From: an uncultured Acidobacteriota bacterium | GTDB lineage: Bacteria > Acidobacteriota > Thermoanaerobaculia > Gp7-AA8 | Direction of reading: 5' to 3' | Length of the DNA stretch: 40,573 bases | Assembly: GCA_937870635.1 (NCBI GenBank) | Contig: CALMZP010000167.1 | Coordinates: 104,917-145,489, forward strand | Part shown: positions 8,026-14,994 of the stretch, piece by piece | Position numbering within the stretch: the first letter of the stretch is position 1 | How the letters are laid out: each line of letters starts with the position of its first letter | Notes under the pieces: generated by a model | What the model saw: the letters and a program-made list of their open reading frames with translations, nothing else | Database searches by the model: none | Told to the model about the DNA's origin: nothing | Made by a program: the position numbers and the translations under genes

Positions 8026-9500
8026 CGTCAGGGGATATCGTATTTCTGGTGCCGGAGATCATCCTCACGATCGGCGCGTGTGCGCTGCTCGTCTTTCCGG
8101 TCCTCGGGAAAAGGGCGGCGGCGCAGTCCGCGAAGTGGATGATGATCGGCCTGCTCGCGATCACGGCGATCGCTGTGATCGTCTCCTCACACACGGTCAC
8201 GGACTTCGCCCAGAGCCGGCTCTTCGCCACGATGTTCGCGGTGGATTCCTTTTCGGTCTTCTTCAAGCTCATCTTCATCGCCGCGGTGGCGATGGTGACA
8301 CTGATGTCGGAGGATTACTTCCGCGATTCGAGATACTCGCCGTGGGAGTACTACTCGCTCCTCGCGTTCGCGCTCTGCGGGATGCTGTTCATGGCTTCCG
8401 GCATCCACCTGATCTCGATCTATGTCGGTCTGGAGCTGATGTCGCTCTCCAGCTACATTCTCGCCGGCTATTACAAGAGCGAGCAGAAATCGACCGAAGC
8501 GGCGATGAAGTACTTCGTTCTCGGCACCGTCAGCTCGGCGATCCTCCTCTACGGGATGTCCCTGATCTACGGCGTGTGCGGATCGCTCAACCTGATCGCC
8601 ATCGACCGGGCGATGTCGACGCTCATCACCAATGACGCCCTGATGCTCGGGATCCTGCTGCTCGCCGCGGGACTCTGCTTCAAGATCGCGGCGGCGCCGT
8701 TCCACGTCTGGACGCCCGACGTTTACGAGGGTGCACCGACGCCGATCACGGCGTTTCTCTCGACCGCTTCGAAGGCCGCGGCCATCGCGATCTTCGCGCG
8801 CATCTTCTATGTCGGCCTGCAGCACTTCCAGCTCGACTGGAGCTTCGTGCTCGCCACCGTTGCGGCGCTGTCGATGATCGTCGGGAATCTCGCCGCCATC
8901 ACGCAGGACAACATCAAGCGGATGCTGGCGTACTCGTCGATCGGCCACGCGGGGTATCTGCTGCTCGGCATCATTTCCATGAGCGAGATGGGGATGCGCG
9001 GCGTTCTCGTCTACACCGTCGTGTACCTGGCGGCGACGCTGGGCATCTGGGCGGCCGTTCTGATGCTGCAGCAGCACGAATATGCGGGCGAACAGGTCGA
9101 GGACTTTCAGGGGCTGCACACCCGCTCGCCGTTCTGGGCTTTCGCCATGGTCATGTTCCTGCTGTCGCTGGGTGGCATCCCCCCGACGGCCGGCTTCATC
9201 GGCAAGTACTATCTCTTCGCCGCCGCGATTCAGTCAGGATTCGGGTGGCTCGCCATCATCGCCGTCCTGATGTCCGCCGTGTCGATGTTCTATTACCTCC
9301 GCATCGTCGTGGCCATGTACCTCCGCGAAGGGAAGGATGCCCAGGTCTCCACGGCCGGCTCACTCCGCTTCGTCGGCGCGGCCTGCCTGGCAATCACGCT
9401 GTTTTTCGGTATCCTCCCGACTCCGCTGATCCGGCAGGTCGAAACTTCGGCCCGCTGGGTGGCGGCGCGAGCGGTGGCGGTTCCGAATGCCGGAAGGTAA
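8022..9500 (+). CDS. nuoN: NADH-quinone oxidoreductase subunit N
   Basis: Antiporter-like membrane subunit of complex I (ND2 type), 492 residues. Motifs: SIYVGLELMSLSSYILAGYY (TM5 glutamate), FHVWTPDVYEGAPTPITAFLS (TM7) and AYSSIGHAGYLLLG. The start is GTG at 8022, overlapping the nuoM stop as GTGA, with GAGGCAAGG just upstream. The last 14 bp overlap the next gene, an atpZ homologue, so complex I and ATP synthase genes appear to share a transcript. Confidence 0.96.
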   Translation: MTSGDIVFLVPEIILTIGACALLVFPVLGKRAAAQSAKWMMIGLLAITAIAVIVSSHTVTDFAQSRLFATMFAVDSFSVFFKLIFIAAVAMVTLMSEDYFRDSRYSPWEYYSLLAFALCGMLFMASGIHLISIYVGLELMSLSSYILAGYYKSEQKSTEAAMKYFVLGTVSSAILLYGMSLIYGVCGSLNLIAIDRAMSTLITNDALMLGILLLAAGLCFKIAAAPFHVWTPDVYEGAPTPITAFLSTASKAAAIAIFARIFYVGLQHFQLDWSFVLATVAALSMIVGNLAAITQDNIKRMLAYSSIGHAGYLLLGIISMSEMGMRGVLVYTVVYLAATLGIWAAVLMLQQHEYAGEQVEDFQGLHTRSPFWAFAMVMFLLSLGGIPPTAGFIGKYYLFAAAIQSGFGWLAIIAVLMSAVSMFYYLRIVVAMYLREGKDAQVSTAGSLRFVGAACLAITLFFGILPTPLIRQVETSARWVAARAVAVPNAGR

Positions 9501-9711
9501 GAAGGACCGCGGCAAGCAGTTCCGGCAGGGGCTCGAAGCCTCGTCGATCGGCCTCGTCTTCCCGATTGCCATCGCCCTCGGCTATCTCTGGGGGTGGGGC
9601 ATGGACAAGTTCTTCGGAACATCGCCCTGGCTCACGTACATCTTCGCCGGCTTCGGCGTGATCGCCGGCTTCGTGAATCTGTTCCGGTTCGCAGGGCGGG
9701 ATGGATCGTAG
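9487..9711 (+). CDS. atpZ: AtpZ/AtpI-family ATP synthase accessory membrane protein
   Basis: Short protein of 74 residues with a basic N-terminus (KKDRGKQFRQG), then two hydrophobic helices separated by WGMDKFFGTSPW and a short tail. This layout, including the GxxxDxxxGTxPW pattern after helix 1, is that of the ATPase_gene1/AtpZ family encoded first in many atp operons and thought to help assembly or cation supply of Fo. The ATG lies inside the 3' end of nuoN. Function is assigned from family and position; no enzymatic residues can be pointed to. Confidence 0.85.
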   Translation: MPEGKKDRGKQFRQGLEASSIGLVFPIAIALGYLWGWGMDKFFGTSPWLTYIFAGFGVIAGFVNLFRFAGRDGS

Positions 9712-9736
9712 GGCGGGGGGGGAGTGCGGCGCCTTC

Positions 9737-9803
9737 TGGATTTTAGATTTTGGATTTTGGATTTTGGATTTTTGGCCCAATCCAAAATCCAAAATCCAAA
9801 ATG
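9737..9803. repeat. heptamer palindrome (ATTTTGG/AATCCAA units) between atpZ and the atpI-like gene
   Basis: Four ATTTTGG-type units on the left (one variant, ATTTTAG) are followed by a short TTGGCC-like centre and three AATCCAA units on the right (about 9776-9803). The two sides are reverse complements and would fold into a stem of about 27 bp. It lies within the atp gene cluster. The same unit builds the palindrome at 27721-27800. Confidence 0.9.
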
Positions 9804-9827
9804 CAGGGCCATGAATCACCAAGCGCG

Positions 9828-10211
9828 ATGGAAAGGGAGCCGGCCGCAGAGATCATCCGCCGTATCCGGATGTTCAGCGCGGCGGCGTGGATGGCGTTCG
9901 CAATCTGGATGCTCGCCACGAGCGGCTGGTGGGGGTTCCTCGGATTGACTTGCAGTGCAGCGGTCGTTATGATCAACTTCCTTTGGCTGGAGGAGATTGT
10001 CGAACATCTTCTGCAGCCGGCCCCACACCCGCACGCTTGGAAGCTGACGTTGCGCTCTCTGGCGCGCTTCGCTCTCCTGGGTGTGGCACTAGTGGTCACA
10101 ATCTTCGTAGCTCGATTCAATGCGTTAAGTGTGTTGCTGGGATTCTCGGTCGTGGTGGTGGGAATCATCGGTGAAGCTCTGTACATGATCTACCGGAGTT
10201 TCGCGGAGTAA
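9828..10211 (+). CDS. AtpI-like ATP synthase protein I
   Basis: Predicted membrane protein of about 127 residues with two pairs of hydrophobic helices (about residues 14-55 and 72-122) and the segment VVMINFLWLEEIVEHLL between them, typical of the ATP-synt_I family, a non-structural companion of Fo genes. It sits between atpZ and atpB. The reading frame is open back into the heptamer palindrome (ATGs at 9750 and 9801), but residues there are only repeat translation; ATG 9828 begins a family-like N-terminus (MEREPAAEIIRRIRMF). No clear Shine-Dalgarno site precedes any of the candidates, so the start is uncertain. Confidence 0.75.
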   Translation: MEREPAAEIIRRIRMFSAAAWMAFAIWMLATSGWWGFLGLTCSAAVVMINFLWLEEIVEHLLQPAPHPHAWKLTLRSLARFALLGVALVVTIFVARFNALSVLLGFSVVVVGIIGEALYMIYRSFAE

Positions 10212-10229
10212 GGTGGCGTAGCCGCTTCA

Positions 10230-10934
10230 ATGGAACATCATCATTCAGTCCTCTACGAGCCGTTCAACAAGTACATCTGGCGGCATGCCTTCGGGTTCGA
10301 CGTTCCCGATCACGTGATCATGGCCCTTCTGGTGCTGCTGATCAGCAGCATCGTCTTCCCCCTCGCGGCGAAGAGTTTCAGCAAGGACAACCCGGGGCGG
10401 TTCCAGCATTTCCTGGAGATGATCGTGGGAGGCCTCAAGAGCCTTCTCGAAGACATCATCGGCCACGGCGCGGGAAGCAAGTACCTCTACATCATCGGCG
10501 GGTTCGCGGTGTTCATCTTCATGTCGAACATCTTCGGACTCTTCTACTTCCTGCAGCCGCCGACGGGCAATCCGAACACCACGTTCGGCCTCGCTCTCTG
10601 CTCGTTCCTCTACTACAACTTCCAGGGCATCAAGACCCAGGGTCTCCTTCACTATCTCAAGCATTTCGCCGGACCGATGCCGCTGCTTGCGCCGCTGATG
10701 ATCCCCATCGAGATCATCGGCCACCTCGCGCGCATCCTTTCGCTGGGCATGCGTCTCTTCGGCAATATCTTTGGTGAGCACACTGCCACCGGAATCTTCG
10801 TGGGCATGATGCCTCTCCTGCTGCCCTGGCCGATGATGGGCCTGGGGATCTTCGGCGCGTTCCTGCAGACGTTCGTCTTCATCATGTTGACGATGGTCTA
10901 CATCGGCGGCGCCGTCGCGGCGGAAGAACACTGA
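10230..10934 (+). CDS. atpB: ATP synthase Fo subunit a
   Basis: Stator subunit of the Fo motor that carries the two ion half-channels next to the c ring. The key segment is ILSLGMRLFGNIFGEHTATG, where Arg175 corresponds to the essential stator arginine. SNIFGLFYFLQPPTGNPNTTFGLAL is the conserved helix upstream, and there are about five to six transmembrane helices in 234 residues. The N-terminus (MEHHHSVLYEPFN) is short and has no signal peptide. atpE follows 50 bp later with a strong ribosome site. Confidence 0.96.
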   Translation: MEHHHSVLYEPFNKYIWRHAFGFDVPDHVIMALLVLLISSIVFPLAAKSFSKDNPGRFQHFLEMIVGGLKSLLEDIIGHGAGSKYLYIIGGFAVFIFMSNIFGLFYFLQPPTGNPNTTFGLALCSFLYYNFQGIKTQGLLHYLKHFAGPMPLLAPLMIPIEIIGHLARILSLGMRLFGNIFGEHTATGIFVGMMPLLLPWPMMGLGIFGAFLQTFVFIMLTMVYIGGAVAAEEH

Positions 10935-10984
10935 ACGGAACCGGTCACAAGACTTTGAAGAATTTCGCGAAAGGAGGAAACGGA

Positions 10985-11305
10985 ATGAGCAAGTTCAAAC
11001 CCGTATTGATCGCACTTGTGCTCGTGCTCACGGCGTCCGCCGTGTTCGCGCAGGAAGCGGCCACGACGACGCCAGCTGGAAACGGCGTTCGCTGGGGCGT
11101 TCTAGCCGCTGCGTTCGTTCTCGGCATCGCTGCCGCGGCCGGCGCCATCGGTCAGTCCCGCGCCATCGTCGCGGCTTGCGAAGGTATCGCCCGCAACCCC
11201 GGCGCAGCCGGCGCGATCCGTCTGGCCATGATCATCGGTCTGGCGCTGATCGAGTCGCTCGTCATCTACGCGCTGCTGATCGCCTTCTTCGTGTACCAGT
11301 TGTAA
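10985..11305 (+). CDS. atpE: ATP synthase Fo subunit c with N-terminal leader and Na+-type binding residues
   Basis: Proteolipid of the rotating c ring. ATG 10985 is chosen because AAGGAGG at 10971-10977 is ideally placed. Residues 1-22 (MSKFKPVLIALVLVLTASAVFA) form a signal-peptide-like leader followed by a short hydrophilic linker. The two-helix hairpin starts near residue 37, with the ARNPGA loop at 69-74. The ion-binding glutamate is Glu90 (LALIESLVIYA). Gln57, Ser91 and Tyr95 occupy the positions that, with Glu65, coordinate sodium in the Ilyobacter c ring (Gln32, Ser66, Tyr70). The Gln-to-Glu distance is 33 residues in both. The Thr67 position is Leu here. No other atp genes follow; a terminator does. 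Confidence 0.94.
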   Translation: MSKFKPVLIALVLVLTASAVFAQEAATTTPAGNGVRWGVLAAAFVLGIAAAAGAIGQSRAIVAACEGIARNPGAAGAIRLAMIIGLALIESLVIYALLIAFFVYQL

Positions 11306-11328
11306 CTTGCACCACCGTCGCTTCTGAG

Positions 11329-11360
11329 ACGCCCGGCGTGAGCCGGGCGTTTTGGTTTTC
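11329..11360 (+). terminator. rho-independent terminator after atpE
   Basis: Perfect 9-bp stem ACGCCCGGC/GCCGGGCGT with a GTGA loop (11329-11350), followed by TTTTGGTTTTC. It lies 24 bp after the atpE stop and closes the nuo-atp transcript. Confidence 0.88.
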
Positions 11361-11364
11361 TGCT

Positions 11365-11509
11365 GCCGTGACCGCCGCCCGCCCTCCTAACGTGACGCCC
11401 GCCACCCGTTCTACGCTGCACGCCCAGCCGCCGTACGGTGGGCGGGCGGCCGGCGTCACGGGTGGGGAGCGGCAGGCGTCACGGTGGCAGGGGCGGGCGG
11501 CGGCACGGC
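11365..11509. repeat. GC-rich imperfect inverted repeat
   Basis: The sequence from 11365 (GCCGTGACCGCCGCCCGCC...) reappears in reverse complement, with mismatches and small gaps, up to 11509, centred near CCGTACGG at about 11430-11437. The motif CGTGACGCC(C)GCCACCCG occurs on both sides and a similar string occurs at 39046-39085 before the second heptamer array. It holds no convincing coding sequence and is probably another dispersed repeat. Confidence 0.5.
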
Positions 11510-11554
11510 GGATGGCAGGCGAGTTGCTGAGCCGGCTACAGGGAGGAACACGCA

Positions 11555-11722
11555 GTGAATTGGTTCAATCTGTCCCTCGTGGGCTGGGTCATCGTCATCA
11601 TCGCCGTTGCGATCGCCGCCTATCGCTTCGGCGCCGACCCCGTCTGGATCGCCATCGGCGCTCTTCTTCTGCTCGGCCTCGGCGTGATCGCCTCGGTCAA
11701 ACACTCCAAGCCGCGGGTCTGA
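11555..11722 (+). CDS. small two-helix membrane protein, unknown function
   Basis: GTG-started frame of 55 codons preceded by GGGAGGAA at 11541-11548, an excellent ribosome site 6-7 nt upstream. The product begins MNWFNLSLVGWVIVIIAVA, has two hydrophobic helices (about residues 6-22 and 31-47) joined by YRFGADP, and a basic tail KHSKPRV. Codon use resembles neighbouring genes (GC-rich third positions). It is monocistronic, with a terminator upstream of it and a bidirectional one 21 bp downstream. I recognise no family; the evidence for coding is the ribosome site, hydrophobic pattern and framing terminators. Confidence 0.7.
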   Translation: MNWFNLSLVGWVIVIIAVAIAAYRFGADPVWIAIGALLLLGLGVIASVKHSKPRV

Positions 11723-11743
11723 CACGCCCGTCCGCACGGCAAT

Positions 11744-11777
11744 AAAAAAGCCGGCGCCTCGACGGCGCCGGCTTTTG
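11744..11777. terminator. bidirectional terminator between convergent genes
   Basis: Stem AAGCCGGCGCC/GGCGCCGGCTT with a TCGAC loop, flanked by AAAAAA on the left and TTTT on the right, so it can stop transcription from the small plus-strand gene and from the minus-strand secreted-protein operon that ends at 11798. Confidence 0.9.
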
Positions 11778-11797
11778 CTGTTGGCGTTTCGAACCGG

Positions 11798-12817
11798 TTA
11801 CTGAACCGAGACCATCCGGCGGAGTGCATCGATCGCGGTCGCCGCATTGAGATCATTGCTGAGCGAGACGGATCGCTGCTTCGACCACTCGCCATTGCGG
11901 TACACAACGTAATCGAGCGACTTCTCGTCATGCGTGTAGAGCGCGACGCTCTCGGCGTCGATCACAGCCGACACGCGCTTTTCGCTCGTCACCGAGAAGT
12001 CCACCGTCCGCATGTTGGGACCACGGACACCGATGGGAATGCGCACGCGTCCGTCGAGAACCGGACGTACGCGCAGGCGATGGATCGAGTTCGTCATGGC
12101 ATCGCCGAAGATCACTTCGACCGAGTCGCGCGCCGAGTTTGCGAACACGGCCGGATGACGGAGCACTTCGTTCGGCGTTGCAGTGACGAGCGGAGCGGTG
12201 CGATCGATGCTCGCGCCAGTGAACTCCACGAGATAGCGGAAGTCCTTGCTGGTCACGACGCCGTTGTCGATCCCAAGCATGGCGTAGCGGGCCCATTCAC
12301 CGTAGCCCGTCTCTTCCCACCACACCGCGTGGACGACGACCTGCGGAACCTGCGCGCGCTGGCCGTTCTCGCCGGCGGCTTCGATCGATCGGGTCACGGC
12401 GATGCGAAGGTTGCGGCGGAGCTTCCAGTCGACGCTGTCGAGCGCCGTGACGTCGCTCCACTCGCCGTCATGCAGCGAGGCGAAGAGCAGACGGCTGGAA
12501 AGGCCGCGATAAAGAGTTTCCTGCCAGAAGAGGAACAGCGTGCGTGAATCGGCATCGTACGCCAGCGCCGGATGGCTGTGCGCTCCGCCGACGAGCGAGC
12601 CGGGTACGACAGCGCTCGTCCGCTTTTCGCCGTCCTGGACGGTCATCGTGAGGTAGTAGGGGGAACGCCCTTCCTTGACGCTCGCGTCATGAACCGCGTC
12701 GACCGTGTAAACGATGCCGTCGGTCGTCAGCAGGACATCGCGCTCACGCAGTTCGCTCGCGGACGCCGGGGCGGCAACGAGGAGGAGAAGGGCGAGTGAT
12801 GAGAGGAGCCGTTTCAT
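11798..12817 (-). CDS. secreted protein of unknown function, last gene of the XRE-TPR operon
   Basis: 339 residues with a clear signal peptide (MKRLLSSLALLLLVAAPASA, cleavage after ASA). The mature part is beta-rich with several segments of the form LFLFWQETLYRG, VHAVWWEETGYGEW and VSAVIDAESVALYTHDE, suggesting a propeller-like fold, but I recognise no named family and no catalytic residues. The ATG overlaps the stop of the TPR gene as ATGA, so the two are coupled. The 3' end is followed by the bidirectional terminator at 11744-11777. Confidence 0.85.
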   Translation of the reverse strand: MKRLLSSLALLLLVAAPASASELRERDVLLTTDGIVYTVDAVHDASVKEGRSPYYLTMTVQDGEKRTSAVVPGSLVGGAHSHPALAYDADSRTLFLFWQETLYRGLSSRLLFASLHDGEWSDVTALDSVDWKLRRNLRIAVTRSIEAAGENGQRAQVPQVVVHAVWWEETGYGEWARYAMLGIDNGVVTSKDFRYLVEFTGASIDRTAPLVTATPNEVLRHPAVFANSARDSVEVIFGDAMTNSIHRLRVRPVLDGRVRIPIGVRGPNMRTVDFSVTSEKRVSAVIDAESVALYTHDEKSLDYVVYRNGEWSKQRSVSLSNDLNAATAIDALRRMVSVQ

Positions 12818-13698
12818 GCCTTGAGATTCACCATCGACCGGAGGTCGACTGCCATGAGGAAATGTTTGAGATGCCTGAAGTTCGGATAGAACTTCGCGAG
12901 TTTCCCGAAGTGGAATTCAGCGACCTCGAGGTCACCGCTCTTGTAAGCGGCTTCGCCAAGGAGGTAGTGGGCGTTGCGGACCTGACGGTTTTCGGAGGCG
13001 AGGTCGAGCCCCATCTCGCCCCAGTGCCGCGCTTCCTCGAGCTTGTCCTGCTCGATGTATCCGTAGCACAGATCGATGTACGCCTCTGCCAGTGAGCTCG
13101 GCGAAACGATGAGCGGCAGCGCCTGATGAATCAGGCTGAGGCCCGCTTCGACGTCGCCATTCAGCATGGTCGACGCGCCAAGGTTCTGCAGGGCCGCGCC
13201 GCGCGACAGGCTCTGTTCAGCGGGATCGGCGACGTGGCTGACCAGGTCCAGAGCGCGATCGAACGAACCGATCGCTTTCGCGAAATCGCCATCGATCTCG
13301 TAAAGGCCGCCAAGCTCGTTGTGCGCACCGAGCTCCCAGAGAGCTTCGTTGGCTTCGAGCGCCGTATCGAGCGCGATCTGCGCGTAGAAGATGCCGCGCT
13401 TCACGTCATTCTGCAGGCGATGCTTGTAGGTCAGCGCGTAGGCGGCCAGGAAGGTGTGGTGCGGGTTGCGCCGGCGCATCACGATCGCCGGAAGCTTCTG
13501 CACCTCGCCCGTGGTCTGCTCCATGGCGATGAGGACATCGGCCTTGTTGATCGTGATCAGCTCGCGCAGCTCTTCGTCGCCCGCGGCCTCGAGCGCCTGA
13601 TCGTAAAGATCGAGGGCCATCTCGAGCTCGTTGCGGCGAACGCAGAGGAGAGCCCGCTGCCGGAGCTCTTCTGCCGCTTTCTTGTCTGCATCAGTCAT
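12814..13698 (-). CDS. tetratricopeptide-repeat protein
   Basis: About 294 residues from ATG 13698 (MTDADKKAAEELRQRA). At least six helix-turn-helix repeats of TPR type can be followed, for example AHNELGGLYEIDGDFAKAIG, ALQNLGASTMLNGDVEAGLS, IDLCYGYIEQDKLEEARHWG and HYLLGEAAYKSGDLEVAEFH. There is no signal peptide, so it is probably cytoplasmic. The frame is open further upstream, but this start overlaps the end of the XRE gene by 8 bp and has GGGAGAG just before it. Coupled to an XRE regulator, it may act as its sensory partner, as TPR domains do in RRNPP-type regulators; that is inference. Confidence 0.85.
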   Translation of the reverse strand: MTDADKKAAEELRQRALLCVRRNELEMALDLYDQALEAAGDEELRELITINKADVLIAMEQTTGEVQKLPAIVMRRRNPHHTFLAAYALTYKHRLQNDVKRGIFYAQIALDTALEANEALWELGAHNELGGLYEIDGDFAKAIGSFDRALDLVSHVADPAEQSLSRGAALQNLGASTMLNGDVEAGLSLIHQALPLIVSPSSLAEAYIDLCYGYIEQDKLEEARHWGEMGLDLASENRQVRNAHYLLGEAAYKSGDLEVAEFHFGKLAKFYPNFRHLKHFLMAVDLRSMVNLKA

Positions 13699-14044
13699 CA
13701 GTCTCTCCCTCACCCTCGCCCCACGCGCCTTCTTCCTGCAGCCGCTTGAACGCGATGAAGTCTTCGACTTCGCGCTTCGCGGCCGCACTCAGCGATTTGT
13801 ACGTCTGCAGGATATCCGCACCCGACTCGGTTTCCTCAAAGAAATCGCCCATGCTCAGGTCGAATGTCTGGAGGATTTTCAGCAGCGTATCGAGACCGAC
13901 CTTGTACTCGCCCTGCTCCATCCGCGACAGATCGCTCTGATGGATGCCAATCTTCTCCGCGAGCGCGGTCTGCGTCAACTTGTGCTGACGGCGAAGCTGC
14001 CGGATTTTCCGGCCCACGAGCTCAACTTGTACGGTGCGTCTCAT
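13691..14044 (-). CDS. XRE-family helix-turn-helix transcriptional regulator
   Basis: 117 residues. The N-terminal half is a lambda-repressor-like HTH: VGRKIRQLRRQHKLTQTALA, then EKIGIHQSDLSRMEQGEYKVGLDTLLKILQTF (residues about 10-62), with recognition helix HQSDLSRMEQG. The C-terminal half is a short helical, acidic tail (SAAAKREVEDFIAFKRLQEE), likely for dimerisation or partner binding. It is the first gene of a three-gene minus-strand operon with the TPR protein and the secreted protein, and is divergent from the export permease. An AT-rich palindromic site lies 26 bp upstream of the start and could be its own operator. Confidence 0.92.
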   Translation of the reverse strand: MRRTVQVELVGRKIRQLRRQHKLTQTALAEKIGIHQSDLSRMEQGEYKVGLDTLLKILQTFDLSMGDFFEETESGADILQTYKSLSAAAKREVEDFIAFKRLQEEGAWGEGEGETDD

Positions 14045-14069
14045 TGCGGGTCTGCGTTGACTTTTATGC

Positions 14070-14081
14070 TATTAGACAATA
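14070..14081. promoter_or_regulatory. candidate operator/promoter of the XRE operon
   Basis: TATTAGACAATA: TATT and AATA half-sites around AGAC in an AT-rich island (14061-14085) between the divergent XRE and permease genes. On the minus strand it reads TATTGTCTAATA and is followed by CATAAAAG, so a promoter could overlap it. Small XRE regulators often bind such sites near their own start; no binding data. Confidence 0.4.
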
Positions 14082-14112
14082 ACATCGCCGCCCTTTTCAA
14101 GGGACATTTTTT

Positions 14113-14192
14113 GGACCTTAGACCCTGGACCCTGGACCTGGGGATGACCGGGTCGGGCACTCCCAGGGTCCAAGGTCCAGGGTCCAGGGTCC
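14113..14192. repeat. heptamer palindrome (GGACCCT/AGGGTCC units)
   Basis: Four units of type GGACCCT (14113-14140) and four of type AGGGTCC (about 14165-14192) in inverted orientation around a 22-bp GC-rich centre. T-tracts flank both sides (ATTTTTT before, TTTTTT after), so a plus-strand transcript would look like a terminator. The same AGGGTCC unit appears in the array at 39202-39237. It ends 4 bp before the TTG proposed as the permease start. Confidence 0.88.
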
Positions 14193-14196
14193 TTTT

Positions 14197-14973
14197 TTGA
14201 ATTTCCACCTCTTCCGCAAGCTGGTCGCCCGCGACCTCTCCGTCCGGTTCACCGGCTCGGCCCTCGGCGTTTTCTGGGCCGTCCTCCAGCCCCTGACCCT
14301 CGTCGCCCTCTATTGGTTTGTCTTCACCCAGATCTTCAAGGGGGGCCTCTTGCCGAGGACGGAGGAGTATTACGTGGAGTTTCTGATCGCGGGGCTGATT
14401 CCCTGGCTCGGGATCAATGAAGGGGTGATGCGGTCGACCACGGCCATGATCGACAACGCGCCGCTCCTTCGGAAGCTCCCTCTCAGCGGAACGCTGGTCG
14501 TGCTCGTGCCGAACGCCTCGGCGATGATCTTCCAGTGCATCGGCCTGGCTGTGTTCCTGGTCGTGCTCGCCGTCCAGGGTGTGTTCCCGCGGATGGTGTG
14601 GCTGCTGCCCCTGCCGCTGGTGCTGCAGTTCTTCCTGCAATCCGGCGTCGGCCTGATCCTGGCTGTCATGCATGGCTTCTTCCGCGATGTCACGCAGATC
14701 GTCGGGTTCGTGATGTCGGTGGTTTTCTACCTGAGTCCGATCCTTTATCCGCCCGTCGACCGGTTCGCCAATTTCTTTCAGTGGAATCCTCTGACTCCAC
14801 TGCTCGGTTTGTATCGGCGCGCTCTCCTCGGAGGAATCCCGGGAATCGGTTCGGCGGCCGCGTTACCTGCGTGGCCCTCGATCGTATTACTGACGGTCGT
14901 CGCTCTCGGGCTGTGTCTTGCCGGGTCGGCGCTCATGCAGAGGGCGCAGCCCGATCTCGCCGATCTCATCTGA
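14197..14973 (+). CDS. ABC-2 type polysaccharide/lipopolysaccharide export permease (Wzm/KpsM family)
   Basis: 258 residues with six predicted transmembrane helices. The N-terminus FRKLVARDLSVRFTGSALGVFWAVLQPL is the amphipathic interface helix typical of O-antigen and capsule export permeases, and PLTLVALYWFVFTQIF, the segment SVVFYLSPILYPP and GLYRRALLGG are also family-like. It should pair with the Wzt-type ATPase encoded 8 kb away at 22937, the only ABC ATPase in the window. The start appears to be TTG directly after the heptamer palindrome, without a good ribosome site; the conserved N-terminus leaves little room for a later start. Confidence 0.87.
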   Translation: MNFHLFRKLVARDLSVRFTGSALGVFWAVLQPLTLVALYWFVFTQIFKGGLLPRTEEYYVEFLIAGLIPWLGINEGVMRSTTAMIDNAPLLRKLPLSGTLVVLVPNASAMIFQCIGLAVFLVVLAVQGVFPRMVWLLPLPLVLQFFLQSGVGLILAVMHGFFRDVTQIVGFVMSVVFYLSPILYPPVDRFANFFQWNPLTPLLGLYRRALLGGIPGIGSAAALPAWPSIVLLTVVALGLCLAGSALMQRAQPDLADLI

Positions 14974-14994
14974 TCGAGCCAGCAGGAGAAATGA

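Noticed and set aside
14162-14200. The GGACCCT palindrome plus T-tract as a true terminator for the upstream region
   Set aside because: No plus-strand gene lies upstream to be terminated (the XRE operon runs the other way), and the T-tract overlaps the proposed permease start. It is kept as a repeat only.
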